From Gloeocapsa sp. PCC 7428 (lineage in GTDB: Bacteria; Cyanobacteriota; Cyanobacteriia; Cyanobacteriales; Chroococcidiopsidaceae): a stretch of DNA of 64,000 nt. The position numbers and the translations under genes were made by a program. This document shows, piece by piece, positions 27,862-37,460 of this stretch. Location: positions 682,001 to 746,000 of the forward strand of contig NC_019745.1 in the NCBI RefSeq assembly GCF_000317555.1, written 5' to 3'. Each line of letters starts with the position of its first letter. The stretch's first letter is position 1. A model generated the notes under the pieces. It ran no database searches. It worked only from the letters and a program-made list of their open reading frames with translations, and was not told the DNA's origin.

Positions 27862-28872
27862 TCAAGGCGTGTTGACAAGGTATTTAAACAAGTCATTAAT
27901 AACTGCATTGGCTGCAATTGGTCCACTTCCTACCCAATGATCTCCGACCTCATAAACCTTACTTTGTTGCACTGCACTCAGTTTTGACCAGAGGGGATCA
28001 GCTTTGAGGGATTTAAGTACGTTTTTGATTTTAGAATCCCAACTCCCCACAATGACAAATACTACGTCTCCATCGGCTTTATTAAAAACTTCTTTCGAGA
28101 TAGAATACTGGATAACATCACCTGTTAAAGCTTGAGTTTCTTCTAAGTCAAGATCCTGTGAGGCTGGACGGGATAAACCTGCGTCTTCCAAAATAGTGCC
28201 AGCAAATCCAGGTTTAGTATATAAAGTAATCATATCAGGATATATTCGGACGACGGAGACTTGAGTTTTAGTAATTTGGTTGTGTTCGCGAGAATCTTCA
28301 CTAGTATTCATTTTGCTCTTAAAGCGCTCTAATCGCTGAGTGTAGTCAGCCATAATTTGATTGACTTGTTCAGATTTTCCTAAAACCTCGCCTACAAATG
28401 CAAAAATCTCTTTCCACTCGCCGCTATGTTTGAATTTGACTAGAACAGTAGGTGCGATCTGAGAAAGCTGAGGATAAGGCTGAGCATCTACCCAAGGATC
28501 TGCAAGCCCAAGAATGAGATCCGGCTTAAGTGCTAGCACCCGTTCTAGATTTACACCACCTTCACTACCAATATCTATCATTTCACCTACTGGCATATGT
28601 GGTGGAACATATCTAAGAGGTCCACCTATTGGTTCTTGCCCCAAGGCTAATACACCCTCCAGCATCATATTGTCTAGAACAACAATGCGCTGTGGATTAA
28701 TCGGTACACAAGTTTCCCCCATTGTATGTTTGATGGGGCGGCAGTTATCCGTAATTGGCGCACTATTCGATATGCTTAAATTATTGCCAGTTGTGCTATT
28801 GCAGGCAGAAACGATCAAAATGATCCCAATGCCAAGAGCAAACAGCAAAACTAGACCGAATTTTTTGAACAT
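27862..28872 (-). CDS. Iron-siderophore ABC transporter substrate-binding lipoprotein (FecB-like)
   Basis: The 336-residue protein has a lipoprotein signal (LFALGIGIILIVSACNS, lipobox VSAC) and a class III periplasmic binding fold joined by a long helix. Typical segments are PQRIVVLDNMMLEGVLALG, LKPDLILGLADPW and a C-terminal VYEVGDHWVGSGPIAANAV. It would bind a ferric-siderophore in the periplasm. It follows the receptor gene on the same strand by 20 bases, so they form one unit. No FecC/FecD permease or FecE ATPase is in the window, so transport must use components encoded elsewhere. Confidence 0.9.
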   Translation of the reverse strand: MFKKFGLVLLFALGIGIILIVSACNSTTGNNLSISNSAPITDNCRPIKHTMGETCVPINPQRIVVLDNMMLEGVLALGQEPIGGPLRYVPPHMPVGEMIDIGSEGGVNLERVLALKPDLILGLADPWVDAQPYPQLSQIAPTVLVKFKHSGEWKEIFAFVGEVLGKSEQVNQIMADYTQRLERFKSKMNTSEDSREHNQITKTQVSVVRIYPDMITLYTKPGFAGTILEDAGLSRPASQDLDLEETQALTGDVIQYSISKEVFNKADGDVVFVIVGSWDSKIKNVLKSLKADPLWSKLSAVQQSKVYEVGDHWVGSGPIAANAVINDLFKYLVNTP

Positions 28873-28892
28873 TGGAGATTAACTACGACATT

Positions 28893-31559
28893 TCAAAACT
28901 CAATTGAAAATGTTCCTGATACAGCAAAAGGTCTTCCTGGGTTAACTCCACCTCCGGCAAAGCTATAGTTTCCTGAGCGAAAATACTCTATATCAAAAAG
29001 GTTTTCAATATTCAGTTGCGCACGCCAGTTATCACGGCGATAGAATAAAGCTGCATCCGTGCGGAAGTAGCTTGGAAGGGTATAAGTATTGTCAAGGTCT
29101 CGTTGACGCTCACCGACATAAAACAACCCTAAGCCTAATCCTAATCCTTCAAAATCGCCGTTTTGAATTTCATAGGTTGTCCACAGGCTAAATTGATTTT
29201 CAGGTACATCAGGAAGACGATTGCCAACGGGGGTTGTGTTATCTTCACTTACGAAAGCATCTAAGTAACTATACGATGCGGTCATGTTCCAGCCAGGGAG
29301 AATTTCTCCGTCCAGATTAAGTTCGATGCCTCGACTGGTTTGTTCGCCTGTTTGTAAAGAAAAAGCAGGGTTATCGGGGTCAGGAGTTGATAGATTTTGC
29401 CGTCTGAGATCAAAGGCAGCTAATGTCAGACTAAGTTGGTTAGATAAATCTGCCTTGAGTCCAACCTCAAACTGTTGCCCAGTTTGTGGCTCAAAGGGTG
29501 AACCATCTGCATTACGACTGCCAGCAAAGCTAGGTGCAAATGAACGACTGTAGGAAGCATATAGCGATATTGGCTCAATCGGTTGATAGACAATACCAAA
29601 GCGAGGTGTCCAAGCACTATCGGTCTGTTCAAATTCTTCTCTCGGATCAGGGAAAAACTCTTGAGTACGAAACTGTGTAAAATTGTCGTAGCGAACACCT
29701 GCTAACAGCTTTAAATTGGGCAAAAGCTCAACCTGGTCTTGCAGATAAACACTAACCACGCTAATATTGTCGTCTCGGAAAATATTAAAATTAGGCTCAA
29801 ACCGAGTTCGAGTATAAATCGGGTTGAAGACATTAATTGATGGATAGTTGTCAGAGTCAGGGAAAGCAAATCGCGGATTTTCATTACGATAACGATACTC
29901 AGTACCAAACAAGAGCCGATGCTGCACTGAGCCAGTACTGAAATTCCCTATCACTTCTGCATTTGTAAAAAACCGCCGATAAGTCCCGTCGGCATAATCT
30001 GCAAGGCGAGCAAGTTCACCTGTCGATTCATTAAGTCCAGAAGCAAAACCAAATGTAGGACCCTCTCTCACAGGTTGATACTGGAGGTATTGCAGAGCGT
30101 GCCTAACTGACCAATCTTCACTAAAGCGATGATTTAGCGTGTAGCCAACATTAAACTGATCTTGCCTAAACTCACTAAATGGTTCATTCAAAAAGCGGCT
30201 GCGTGGAATATTCACTACACCATTACTCGTCTCTGGAAGTCCCTCATCAATTGTTTCACGCTCGGTGATGAACTGACCATAAACATTCAAGGATGTATTG
30301 GGGCTAATGTCCCAAGTTAGGGTTGGTGTAATCGAAAAGCGTTCGCCATTCACAAAATCGCGGAAACTTCCATAATTCTCATACGATGTATTAAGGCGAT
30401 ATCGGACTGTTCTCGATTCGTTTAAGGGACCAGATAAATCAATTGCTCCTCGGTAGGTATCAAAGCTTCCTATAGTAACCGAGGCAGAGTAAAACGGTTC
30501 AAATAACGGTTGCTTGGAAACGAGATTAATGACACCACCAGGTTCGACCGCACCAAAAATCACCGACGCAGGTCCTTTGAGAACTTCAACTCGTTCGATA
30601 TCGTTAGTATCTAAAGTTCCCAAGGAGAAATAAGGGATGCCATCGCGTAGGTAGCCATCATTATAAACGTCGAAACCCCGAATCTTAAAGGTTTCTCCAT
30701 TAGCACCTGTTCCTCTTGTACCTGACGAACCAATTCCCCCCAGGGTTTCAAGTGCGTCTCTAAGTTCTGTTGCGTTGCGATCTTCTATGACTTGTTCCGG
30801 TATAACTTGAATTGACTGAGGAATATCGCGCAGTGGTGTATTTGTTCGCGTCGCCGTTGAAGCATCAGGAACGTAATATCCAGTATCCTGCTCGCCTGTC
30901 ACTAAAATCTCAATCGGCTGATCCTGCTGTGCTGCTGGTGTCTCCTGTGGTGTCGTCGATTGTTGTGGTGGTTGCATTGCTGTTACCGCAGGTGTCAAAC
31001 CAAAAATCAATCCTTCATTACTGTCAAATAATTCAACTGTTGGTAACCTTGTTTCACCCGCTATTGTCACCCGAATCGTATTGGCATCCAGGTTTGTAAC
31101 AGTTATCTCATTAATTCCCTCAATTGGGTTTTGGGAACGAAATGTGAAAGCATCGCCATTAGATAAACGCAATTGCGCATTAGGAATATCTGCAATAAAG
31201 TTATTACCACTACTGCGATCGCTAATTTGCAGTTGTTCGCCTTGAGTTGTCTGTAATATCACCTCCACACCTTTGTCTGTGGGATTAGCTTGCACTCCTG
31301 TCACTTGCACTACTGAAGTTTGAGCAATTTGAGTTAACCACTCGTCAACCGTTGTGGCAGGTTTTTCTATTTCACTTTGGCGGATGTCAGTCGATGGAGA
31401 TGAATAATCTTTTACATCCGTCGCTTGCGCCCCAGTGGGTGATAACGCTAAAACACCGCTGACACTGGATATCAAAATCAACCATAAACGCAGCCAATAT
31501 TGTGCATTGTTACCAAAAGGCGATCGCTCCACACACCAATTACCAAAATCCCGCTTCAT
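28893..31559 (-). CDS. TonB-dependent siderophore receptor with AMIN domain
   Basis: The 888-residue outer-membrane receptor has a signal peptide (cleavage after GAQA, about residue 46). An AMIN domain follows at about 85-190 (VTGVQANPTDKGVEVILQTT). A linker rich in P, Q and T comes next, then a plug domain at about 235-350 (TNTPLRDIPQSIQVIPEQVI) and a 22-strand barrel ending in the aromatic SIEF. AMIN domains in cyanobacterial receptors are thought to anchor to cell-wall components. It would import a ferric-siderophore across the outer membrane with TonB-ExbB-ExbD energy. Upstream is an AraC-type regulator, 64 bases away, and downstream the FecB-like lipoprotein. Iron control is likely, but I could not identify a Fur box. 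Confidence 0.93.
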   Translation of the reverse strand: MKRDFGNWCVERSPFGNNAQYWLRLWLILISSVSGVLALSPTGAQATDVKDYSSPSTDIRQSEIEKPATTVDEWLTQIAQTSVVQVTGVQANPTDKGVEVILQTTQGEQLQISDRSSGNNFIADIPNAQLRLSNGDAFTFRSQNPIEGINEITVTNLDANTIRVTIAGETRLPTVELFDSNEGLIFGLTPAVTAMQPPQQSTTPQETPAAQQDQPIEILVTGEQDTGYYVPDASTATRTNTPLRDIPQSIQVIPEQVIEDRNATELRDALETLGGIGSSGTRGTGANGETFKIRGFDVYNDGYLRDGIPYFSLGTLDTNDIERVEVLKGPASVIFGAVEPGGVINLVSKQPLFEPFYSASVTIGSFDTYRGAIDLSGPLNESRTVRYRLNTSYENYGSFRDFVNGERFSITPTLTWDISPNTSLNVYGQFITERETIDEGLPETSNGVVNIPRSRFLNEPFSEFRQDQFNVGYTLNHRFSEDWSVRHALQYLQYQPVREGPTFGFASGLNESTGELARLADYADGTYRRFFTNAEVIGNFSTGSVQHRLLFGTEYRYRNENPRFAFPDSDNYPSINVFNPIYTRTRFEPNFNIFRDDNISVVSVYLQDQVELLPNLKLLAGVRYDNFTQFRTQEFFPDPREEFEQTDSAWTPRFGIVYQPIEPISLYASYSRSFAPSFAGSRNADGSPFEPQTGQQFEVGLKADLSNQLSLTLAAFDLRRQNLSTPDPDNPAFSLQTGEQTSRGIELNLDGEILPGWNMTASYSYLDAFVSEDNTTPVGNRLPDVPENQFSLWTTYEIQNGDFEGLGLGLGLFYVGERQRDLDNTYTLPSYFRTDAALFYRRDNWRAQLNIENLFDIEYFRSGNYSFAGGGVNPGRPFAVSGTFSIEF

Positions 31560-31623
31560 TGCAAATTATTCTTAACAGGCAATAAGGCGTAGTGTAGAGA
31601 AGTTGCAAAGCTAAGTCTAGGCA

Positions 31624-32619
31624 CTAAACCGCATTTTTTGATCCCAAAACCGCCTTTTTTCCTGCCCGACATTCGCTGGGTGTAATCCCAAATTGGTGCT
31701 TAAAAGCAGCAGCAAAGTGTCCCAAATGTGCATAGCCAACCATCCGCGCAATCTCGGCAACGGTGCGATTCTGTTGTCGCAAAAGTTGTTCGGCGCGTTT
31801 CATGCGTTGATGAGTTAAATAGCCAACAACAGTTGTGCCAAATAACTCTCTAAATCCGCGTTGCAGTGTACGGTCACTGACTCCCACCAAAAAAGCTAAC
31901 TCTGTTAATAATGGTGGATTCTCTAACTGCGTTGCCAATATCTCTTTAGCGTGATGCAGTCGCGCGATCGTTTCGGGTTTGAAGCGTGGTAACTTTGGAG
32001 TTGGATCGCGATCGCATGAAATCGCATCTAACACCATTGCTAAAAGTTCCAAAACTTTCCCTTGAAGATAAAGACGGTTTGTGACTCCTTGAAACGGAGA
32101 ATTAATCATTCGCTGTGTTGCAACTTGCATCCCTAAAGTAATTTGAGGCGAAAACACAACTTGCCAATCATCATTGTGAATCAACTGCTTTAAATGTAGC
32201 GGAAATTGTTCTAAATCTTTCACTAGAAACGTTTTTAACGCTTCAGGTTCGAGATGAATGCTAATTCCTACATATCGCTGCGATTTTTGATACTTTGAAG
32301 AAACTGCTTGGGCAATGCCATTACCTGATAAGTAACCGGATTTGCCTCCGATTGAGGGGAAATCTTCTTCATGATGCACAAAACCTGATAAGAAAATAAC
32401 AAATTGTATCGGATGGTCGCGGACAGGAATTTTCACTACTACGTCATCGCAATACTCGTTGTCATAAATAGCAAGTTCCAACCCTGGAAAAAGTTCTATT
32501 TCTTGAAAATAACCCTCACCAAGACATTCAGGTATCTTATACGTTTTAAAGCGATTATCTGAAACAAGCTGACTGTACGAGAGTTCAACAAAATCGTCTT
32601 GCGAGAAGGTTTGTGTCAT
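31624..32619 (-). CDS. AraC-family regulator (PchR-like)
   Basis: I prefer the ATG at 32619-32617 to an upstream TTG at 32646, giving 331 residues. The N-terminal two thirds are of the PchR-like sensor kind. The C-terminal AraC domain is clear at about 230-325: LAFLVGVSDRTLQRGFRELF and then TVAEIARMVGYAHLGHFAAA with FKHQFGITPSECR. PchR-type proteins bind a siderophore-type ligand and activate the receptor gene. Its position just upstream of the TonB-dependent receptor on the same strand, in cyanobacterial siderophore clusters, supports that role here. Confidence 0.9.
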   Translation of the reverse strand: MTQTFSQDDFVELSYSQLVSDNRFKTYKIPECLGEGYFQEIELFPGLELAIYDNEYCDDVVVKIPVRDHPIQFVIFLSGFVHHEEDFPSIGGKSGYLSGNGIAQAVSSKYQKSQRYVGISIHLEPEALKTFLVKDLEQFPLHLKQLIHNDDWQVVFSPQITLGMQVATQRMINSPFQGVTNRLYLQGKVLELLAMVLDAISCDRDPTPKLPRFKPETIARLHHAKEILATQLENPPLLTELAFLVGVSDRTLQRGFRELFGTTVVGYLTHQRMKRAEQLLRQQNRTVAEIARMVGYAHLGHFAAAFKHQFGITPSECRAGKKAVLGSKNAV

Positions 32620-32706
32620 GAGGTGCTGCGGTAATAAGATATGCAAAAGATTGTCAATAATCTTACCGCGATCGCTCGATGAAAATATATGTTCCTCCTC
32701 TCAAGC

Positions 32707-33447
32707 TTAGCCTTGATGCAAAAATGTTGCTATGCGATCGCAACTGTTAATTTGCTCGGTTAACCAAGATTCAAACAAACTATCGAGTAGTTGCTGACGC
32801 ATTTGATCGTCGAGTTGTGCAGGGATAAATTTTTCTAAACGAACAATGACAACCCAATTATCTAAACGCATTGGTGCCCACAATTGACCAGATTTACTAG
32901 TAGAAAGTAGCTTTGCTAAGTTTGGGTGGAGACGACTAAGTTCGATTGGACCTAACATACCACCTGTCTGCGCTTCAGATCCTTGCGAATATTGACGGGC
33001 TAATTCATCAAAAGACTGTTCGCCAGTTTGAATCCGAAAATACAGTTCTTGTGCTAATCCCGCATCGGTGGTACGCAGTATCGAGTAAATGACTTTATCT
33101 AGCTTTGATTTATGCGTGAGAAAGTAAGATTCTAAGCGATGTCCCCACGTTAGCTGTTTGAATTTCTCGATTTTGAGTTCTCGCATTGCTAGAAGTGCAA
33201 GTTGCTCGTTTGCCATTCCGTAATGCTTCAGCCATGTTTGACGTTGTTCTAGAGTTGTTAGTTGATACCGCGTAATCAACTTCTCTAACGCATTTGCTTG
33301 CTCTTGTGGAGTAAGTTCAATTGTGGCGATCGCCGCATCAATCATCATTTCGCGCCGTAGTTGCGGTAACATACAATATCCTGTCAACAACGGCAAAATA
33401 GCATCGGGTGTAACGCGTTGAGTGTCAAATTCCAATACTTGATTCAT
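32707..33447 (-). CDS. Parvulin-type peptidyl-prolyl isomerase
   Basis: Taking the ATG at 33447-33445 the protein is 246 residues. The C-terminal half is a PpiC/parvulin rotamase domain at about residues 120-215 (DAGLAQELYFRIQTGEQSFD, QYSQGSEAQTGGMLGPIEL, LSTSKSGQLWAPMRL). The N-terminal part is helical, SurA-like. There is no signal peptide, so it is cytosolic or exported otherwise. In cyanobacteria such proteins accompany ABC/HlyD exporters. Here it follows the RTX-repeat gene, on the same strand, across an inverted repeat, which suggests it helps the RTX protein fold or leave the cell. Confidence 0.82.
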   Translation of the reverse strand: MNQVLEFDTQRVTPDAILPLLTGYCMLPQLRREMMIDAAIATIELTPQEQANALEKLITRYQLTTLEQRQTWLKHYGMANEQLALLAMRELKIEKFKQLTWGHRLESYFLTHKSKLDKVIYSILRTTDAGLAQELYFRIQTGEQSFDELARQYSQGSEAQTGGMLGPIELSRLHPNLAKLLSTSKSGQLWAPMRLDNWVVIVRLEKFIPAQLDDQMRQQLLDSLFESWLTEQINSCDRIATFLHQG

Positions 33448-33508
33448 AGTTGAAAGGTAAGCTAAGATGACAGCTTGTGAGAATCTATTGATAATGCAAT
33501 GCACACTT

Positions 33509-33549
33509 CAGCCTTCTCGTACTGGTAGGAATTTCTAGAGAGAAGGCTG
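33509..33549 (-). terminator. Inverted repeat between RTX and parvulin genes
   Basis: CAGCCTTCTC at 33509-33518 pairs perfectly with GAGAAGGCTG at 33540-33549, a 10-bp stem with a 21-base loop. No T-run follows on the minus strand, so it is a weak terminator or an RNA-processing/attenuation hairpin reducing parvulin relative to RTX expression. Confidence 0.6.
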
Positions 33550-33568
33550 TAACCAAGCACTTTATTTT

Positions 33569-34873
33569 TTATGTCAGTCCAGTAATTGTCAAAGTAGTAT
33601 CAAAGTTAAAAGGAATCGTGATAGTATTCTTGTCGCGAGGAGTACTATCAACCACACTTCCTACTAATTGACCATCCGCTTGGAGTTCATTCAAAATCTG
33701 TGCTGCTTTATTGGGAATACCGCGAATTGTTTGTGTAATCGTTTCTCCGTGAAAAAAGTCATTGAGTTTAATTCCAGTATCAATTCCGTCTAGCCCAAGG
33801 GTAAGATTATTGAAGTCCATTTCATGTATTCCTGTGTCTCCATCGTGCAAGGTTAGAGTCACACTAATGTGGTTAATCGTAGTTAACGACTCATACGATT
33901 TTCCGGTGAAGTCGTAAACCGAACTAGTCAATGGATTTTGACGTTTGCTGTCCTCATTAAAACCACTTTGACGATCTACAGCGGTAATTGATGTCTGCGC
34001 TGGTTCAACAAATGTAAAGTAAGAGTCGTCTAGATTTAATTCTGGTGCTTGGACGATCGCAATTAGCTCGTTTTTAAAATAAACCCCTACTCCTGCGGGC
34101 GTACCTTCAGGTGCAGCACACAAGGTATAGTCTTCTTTTGTTCCCCGAAGTTGAATCTGATCTTCGTAGCGGTTGAAGCCCTTAATCAGGGCATAATCGC
34201 TAGCACCATTGGTGTTAGCTTTACCATCGTCGTAGAATACTTTCTGGGCAGTTCCTAGCACAAACAAATCATTACCAGAACCGCCTTCTAAAACATCAAT
34301 CTCAGATTTTCCAAAGGTCGTGAAGTCAACACCGATGATTGTATCGTTGCCTGCACTTGCAGAGATATAGTCGCTACCAGCACCACTCTCGATATAATCG
34401 CTACCAGAGCCAGTGTAAATTAAATCTTTGCCGCCACCACCAAAAACTTTGTTATTACCTTCTGCTGCATAGATCGTATCATCACCCGCACCGCCATCAA
34501 TTTCATCATGACCAGAGCCAGTGTAAATTAAATCTTTACCGCCACCACCAAAAACTTTGTTATTACCTTCTGCTGCATAGATCGTATCATCACCCGCACC
34601 AGCACGAATTTGGTCGTTACCAGAACCAGTGTAGATGACATCGTTGCCATCACCCGCAAAAACTGTATTATTACCCTCACCAGCGTATATTGTGTCGTTA
34701 CCTGCACCGCCATCAATTTGGTCGTTACCAGAACCAGTGTAGATGACATCGTTGCCATCACCCGCAAAAACAATGTTTAAACCCTCGCCTGTATAGAAAA
34801 CGTCGTCGCTACCTACATTGTCTACAAACAGATCGTTGATTGCACCGCCCTGATCGCCGTAGAAAATTGCCAT
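33569..34873 (-). CDS. RTX calcium-binding repeat protein
   Basis: The 434-residue protein has an N-terminal array of RTX nonapeptides (GGxGxDxUx) at about residues 25-190. Examples are GDGNDVIYTGSGNDQIDGGA and GGGGKDLIYTGSG. The blocks GDDTIYAAEGNNKVFGGGGK are repeated nearly perfectly, also at DNA level. These bind calcium after type I secretion. The C-terminal 240 residues form another domain, with a sequence of beta-rich segments and a DUF-like tail (SVTLTLHDGDTGIHEMDFNN). There is no Sec signal, as expected for type I secretion. No T1SS genes are adjacent; the parvulin gene follows. It is probably an extracellular or surface-layer protein. Confidence 0.88.
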   Translation of the reverse strand: MAIFYGDQGGAINDLFVDNVGSDDVFYTGEGLNIVFAGDGNDVIYTGSGNDQIDGGAGNDTIYAGEGNNTVFAGDGNDVIYTGSGNDQIRAGAGDDTIYAAEGNNKVFGGGGKDLIYTGSGHDEIDGGAGDDTIYAAEGNNKVFGGGGKDLIYTGSGSDYIESGAGSDYISASAGNDTIIGVDFTTFGKSEIDVLEGGSGNDLFVLGTAQKVFYDDGKANTNGASDYALIKGFNRYEDQIQLRGTKEDYTLCAAPEGTPAGVGVYFKNELIAIVQAPELNLDDSYFTFVEPAQTSITAVDRQSGFNEDSKRQNPLTSSVYDFTGKSYESLTTINHISVTLTLHDGDTGIHEMDFNNLTLGLDGIDTGIKLNDFFHGETITQTIRGIPNKAAQILNELQADGQLVGSVVDSTPRDKNTITIPFNFDTTLTITGLT

Positions 34874-35301
34874 TTTAAATACTCTGTTTTAGTTTTCACT
34901 GTGTTTTAAATTGATAAGCGTGGTGCCGAATTATATATGCAGCTAGCTGAGCCATAGCAATATCACTCCAGATTGTCAGGAGCGATCGCCACTATCAGTG
35001 CTGTTAAAATTTAGATCGTCAGCACAGGTAAAGGCGTAGTATATTTAATTACAGACAATAGTCAGAAATAAATTGATGATTAGTTAAAAATTTAAAACAC
35101 TATTTCTACAGTTGTCTTATCAGCTAATGGCTATCAAGCTGCTAGCAGCAAAAACCCGCTATCGCTTGTTCATCAAAATCGTGGCACATATTATTAATGC
35201 CTTGCCAGTATTTATATAGAAATCTCAATAAAATCTATACTTAGACTTCTGTTTTTAAAGATTCCATAGTTTCTAGTGATAATACTTAAATCAAATGGTA
35301 A
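34874..35301. other. AT-rich intergenic region upstream of RTX gene
   Basis: About 430 bases holding the RTX promoter by position. Apart from a HIP1-like site near 34983 no convincing element was found. Confidence 0.4.
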
Positions 35302-36801
35302 TCAAACATACTCATTTAGTTTGACTTCTTTAACGATGCTTAATGTCGTTAAAGTACTATCAGCACAACCACTGATAAACCCTCCCTGTGCTTGAATTTG
35401 CTGGAGGTAGTCTAGTGCTTGTGACGTGATAACTTCTCCTGGCATCAAAACTGGAATTCCTGGTGGATAAGGACAAACTAATTCTGCACAGATGCGATCG
35501 CTTGCTTGGGTTATCATTACACGCTCTGTAGCAGCGAAATACGCTTGGCGCGGCGAAATTTGCACGTGATATGCCATTTTACTTAATGAAGTATCCCATA
35601 GAGGCTTTTTATCAGTCAAGTGTTCTTTTTGATATCGTTTAGCTACCAATTTGAAAGCTTGCACTAGCTTTTCAATATCTTCTTGCGTGTTACCAAAGGA
35701 AATAATAAAAGTTAGGTGCTGCAATGAGGGTAATTCTGCTGTAACACCGAGTTGTTCGTGTAAAATTTCATCCACCTCAAAGCCTGTCAAGCCTAAATTT
35801 GAAACAGTTACCGTGAGCCGTGTTGGGTCTAAACTGCAAAAGCCTGGAGTCGATGGATGACATTCTAAAACCGATAATCCAGGAATTTGATGAATGCGGG
35901 TGCGTGCTTCTGCGGCAAGTTGTAATGTGTGCGACATCAGGTGTTTTCCTTGCAGTGCCATTTGTTGGCGTGCAGCATCGAGGGAAGCAAGAAGTAAATA
36001 ACTAGGACTCGTAGATTGCAGTAGTTGCAAGGATTTACTAAGGCGATCGCGGTCTATGCGATCGCCTTGAACATGGAGCATTGATGCTTGAGTCATTGCC
36101 CCAAGAACTTTATGCGTTGATTGCACAGTTAAATCTGCACCAGCCGCCAACGCAGATATGGGTAAATGGGGATGAAAGGCAAAGTGTGCGCCGTGGGCTT
36201 CGTCTACGAGTAAAGGAATATTGTGTTTGTGAGTAAGAGAGGCGATCGCACTAATATCACCACACGCGCCGTAATACGTTGGGTAAACGACCATCACGGC
36301 TTTCGTATCGGGATGCTGTTTAAGTGCGGTTGCTACACCTTCTGGAGTAATACAGTGTGCAATATCGAGTTTTGAGTCATACTCAGGATTAATGAAAACA
36401 GGAATCGCACCAGAAAGAATTAAGCCGGCGATGCTAGACGAGTGTACATTACGCGGCAGAATAATTTTATCTCCGGCATTACAGGTTGCTAAAATTGCGG
36501 CTTCAACTCCACACGTAGAACCGTTAACTAAAAACCAAGTTTGTTCCGCACCAAAAGCATCGGCTGCCAATTCTTGAGCTTGCTGAATCACACCTTGAGA
36601 AGCAAACAAATTATCTAATTCGGGAAGTTCTGGTAAATCAAATTTAAAAATACTTGAATTGAAATCACTCGCTAAGGAAGAGGAAATTCCTTGTCCTCGT
36701 TTGTGTCCTGGCGTGTAGAAAGCTGCATGATTTTTGTAAGCACATTCGCGTAAAGTATCTAATATTGGTAAGTTTATTTGGTATTGCTTAGGAAAATGCA
36801 T
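35302..36801 (-). CDS. PLP-dependent Orn/Lys/Arg decarboxylase
   Basis: The 499-residue enzyme is a fold-type I basic amino acid decarboxylase. It has NHAAFYTPGHKRGQGISSSL at the N terminus and NGSTCGVEAAILA in the cofactor region. VDEAHGAHFAFHP carries the aspartate that pairs with the pyridine nitrogen, and VQSTHKVLGAMTQASMLH the Schiff-base lysine. The C-terminal domain contains CPYPPGIPVLMPGE, typical of the short Lys/Arg/Orn decarboxylases of cyanobacteria. It would decarboxylate arginine, lysine or ornithine for polyamine synthesis. The gene is monocistronic. Confidence 0.88.
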   Translation of the reverse strand: MHFPKQYQINLPILDTLRECAYKNHAAFYTPGHKRGQGISSSLASDFNSSIFKFDLPELPELDNLFASQGVIQQAQELAADAFGAEQTWFLVNGSTCGVEAAILATCNAGDKIILPRNVHSSSIAGLILSGAIPVFINPEYDSKLDIAHCITPEGVATALKQHPDTKAVMVVYPTYYGACGDISAIASLTHKHNIPLLVDEAHGAHFAFHPHLPISALAAGADLTVQSTHKVLGAMTQASMLHVQGDRIDRDRLSKSLQLLQSTSPSYLLLASLDAARQQMALQGKHLMSHTLQLAAEARTRIHQIPGLSVLECHPSTPGFCSLDPTRLTVTVSNLGLTGFEVDEILHEQLGVTAELPSLQHLTFIISFGNTQEDIEKLVQAFKLVAKRYQKEHLTDKKPLWDTSLSKMAYHVQISPRQAYFAATERVMITQASDRICAELVCPYPPGIPVLMPGEVITSQALDYLQQIQAQGGFISGCADSTLTTLSIVKEVKLNEYV

Positions 36802-37067
36802 AACATGAAATAAAACGTTGATTTTATGATAAAAATCTTTCTTGGGGAAGTGTAAACTAAACTATTTACTCGATGCAAATAACTTATTGCCATCAATTAA
36901 TTATAGTTAAGACAACGCATAATTCTCTTTTGCTCCTCTGCTAACCTATTTGTAGCGGCTCTTAAGCAAAACAATATTAGGCGATCGCACCGAGTTTAAA
37001 TATCTAGATAGATGTAGTGAATAACAGTTATTGTCTAGGGTGATAGAGTCGAGTCAATTTGTCTGCA

Positions 37068-37283
37068 ATGATTAATCCCAATCCTAACCCTCTACCGCAA
37101 CCAGAAATTCCCGCACCAGTTCCCAATCCTTTACCAGATCCTGCACCGCCTACACCTGTACCGCAACCTACACCTGAACCTGCACCCCAGCCAGTACCAG
37201 CACCCATTCCGCAGCCTACACCTGGACCTGCACCCCAGCCAGTACCAGCACCCATTCCGCAACCAATTCCTGAGCCAGTATAA
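37068..37283 (+). CDS. Proline-rich low-complexity protein (uncertain)
   Basis: An ATG at 37068 opens a 71-residue frame with more than 40% proline, written as repeats such as PAPQPVPAPIPQP. It contains a near-perfect 51-base tandem duplication (about 37168-37262, with the unit ending CCCATTCCGCA). The opposite strand has a Gly-rich open frame over the same bases, which must follow from a Pro-rich sense frame. I cannot find a strong ribosome binding site. A small extracellular or linker-like Pro-rich protein is possible, and so is non-coding low-complexity sequence. Confidence 0.4.
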   Translation: MINPNPNPLPQPEIPAPVPNPLPDPAPPTPVPQPTPEPAPQPVPAPIPQPTPGPAPQPVPAPIPQPIPEPV

Positions 37284-37460
37284 GTAATCTTTTAGATTCG
37301 GTACTTAACTGAATTAGAACTTGAGACTTGCAGAAATTAGGTTTAACTTGGATGTTAGCATCGTAGTTTTGATAGGATGACTGTAGTTCAGAATGTCTAA
37401 ACTGAACCTAACCAAACTTCGTTAAACTAGTTAAGCTGACCGTTCACCTGCAAGAAGTAT

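Noticed and set aside
34339-34638. His/Tyr-rich frame opposite the RTX repeats
   Set aside because: It is the antisense of a repetitive Gly/Asp-rich coding region and has no start site support.
34400-34800. Repeated units in the RTX gene as a CRISPR array
   Set aside because: The repeats are in frame, encode GGxGxDxUx units, and have no unique spacers.
37028-37255. Gly-rich frame on the minus strand
   Set aside because: It is the mirror of the Pro-rich + strand frame; the compositions are mutually forced, and only the + strand has a plausible ATG.
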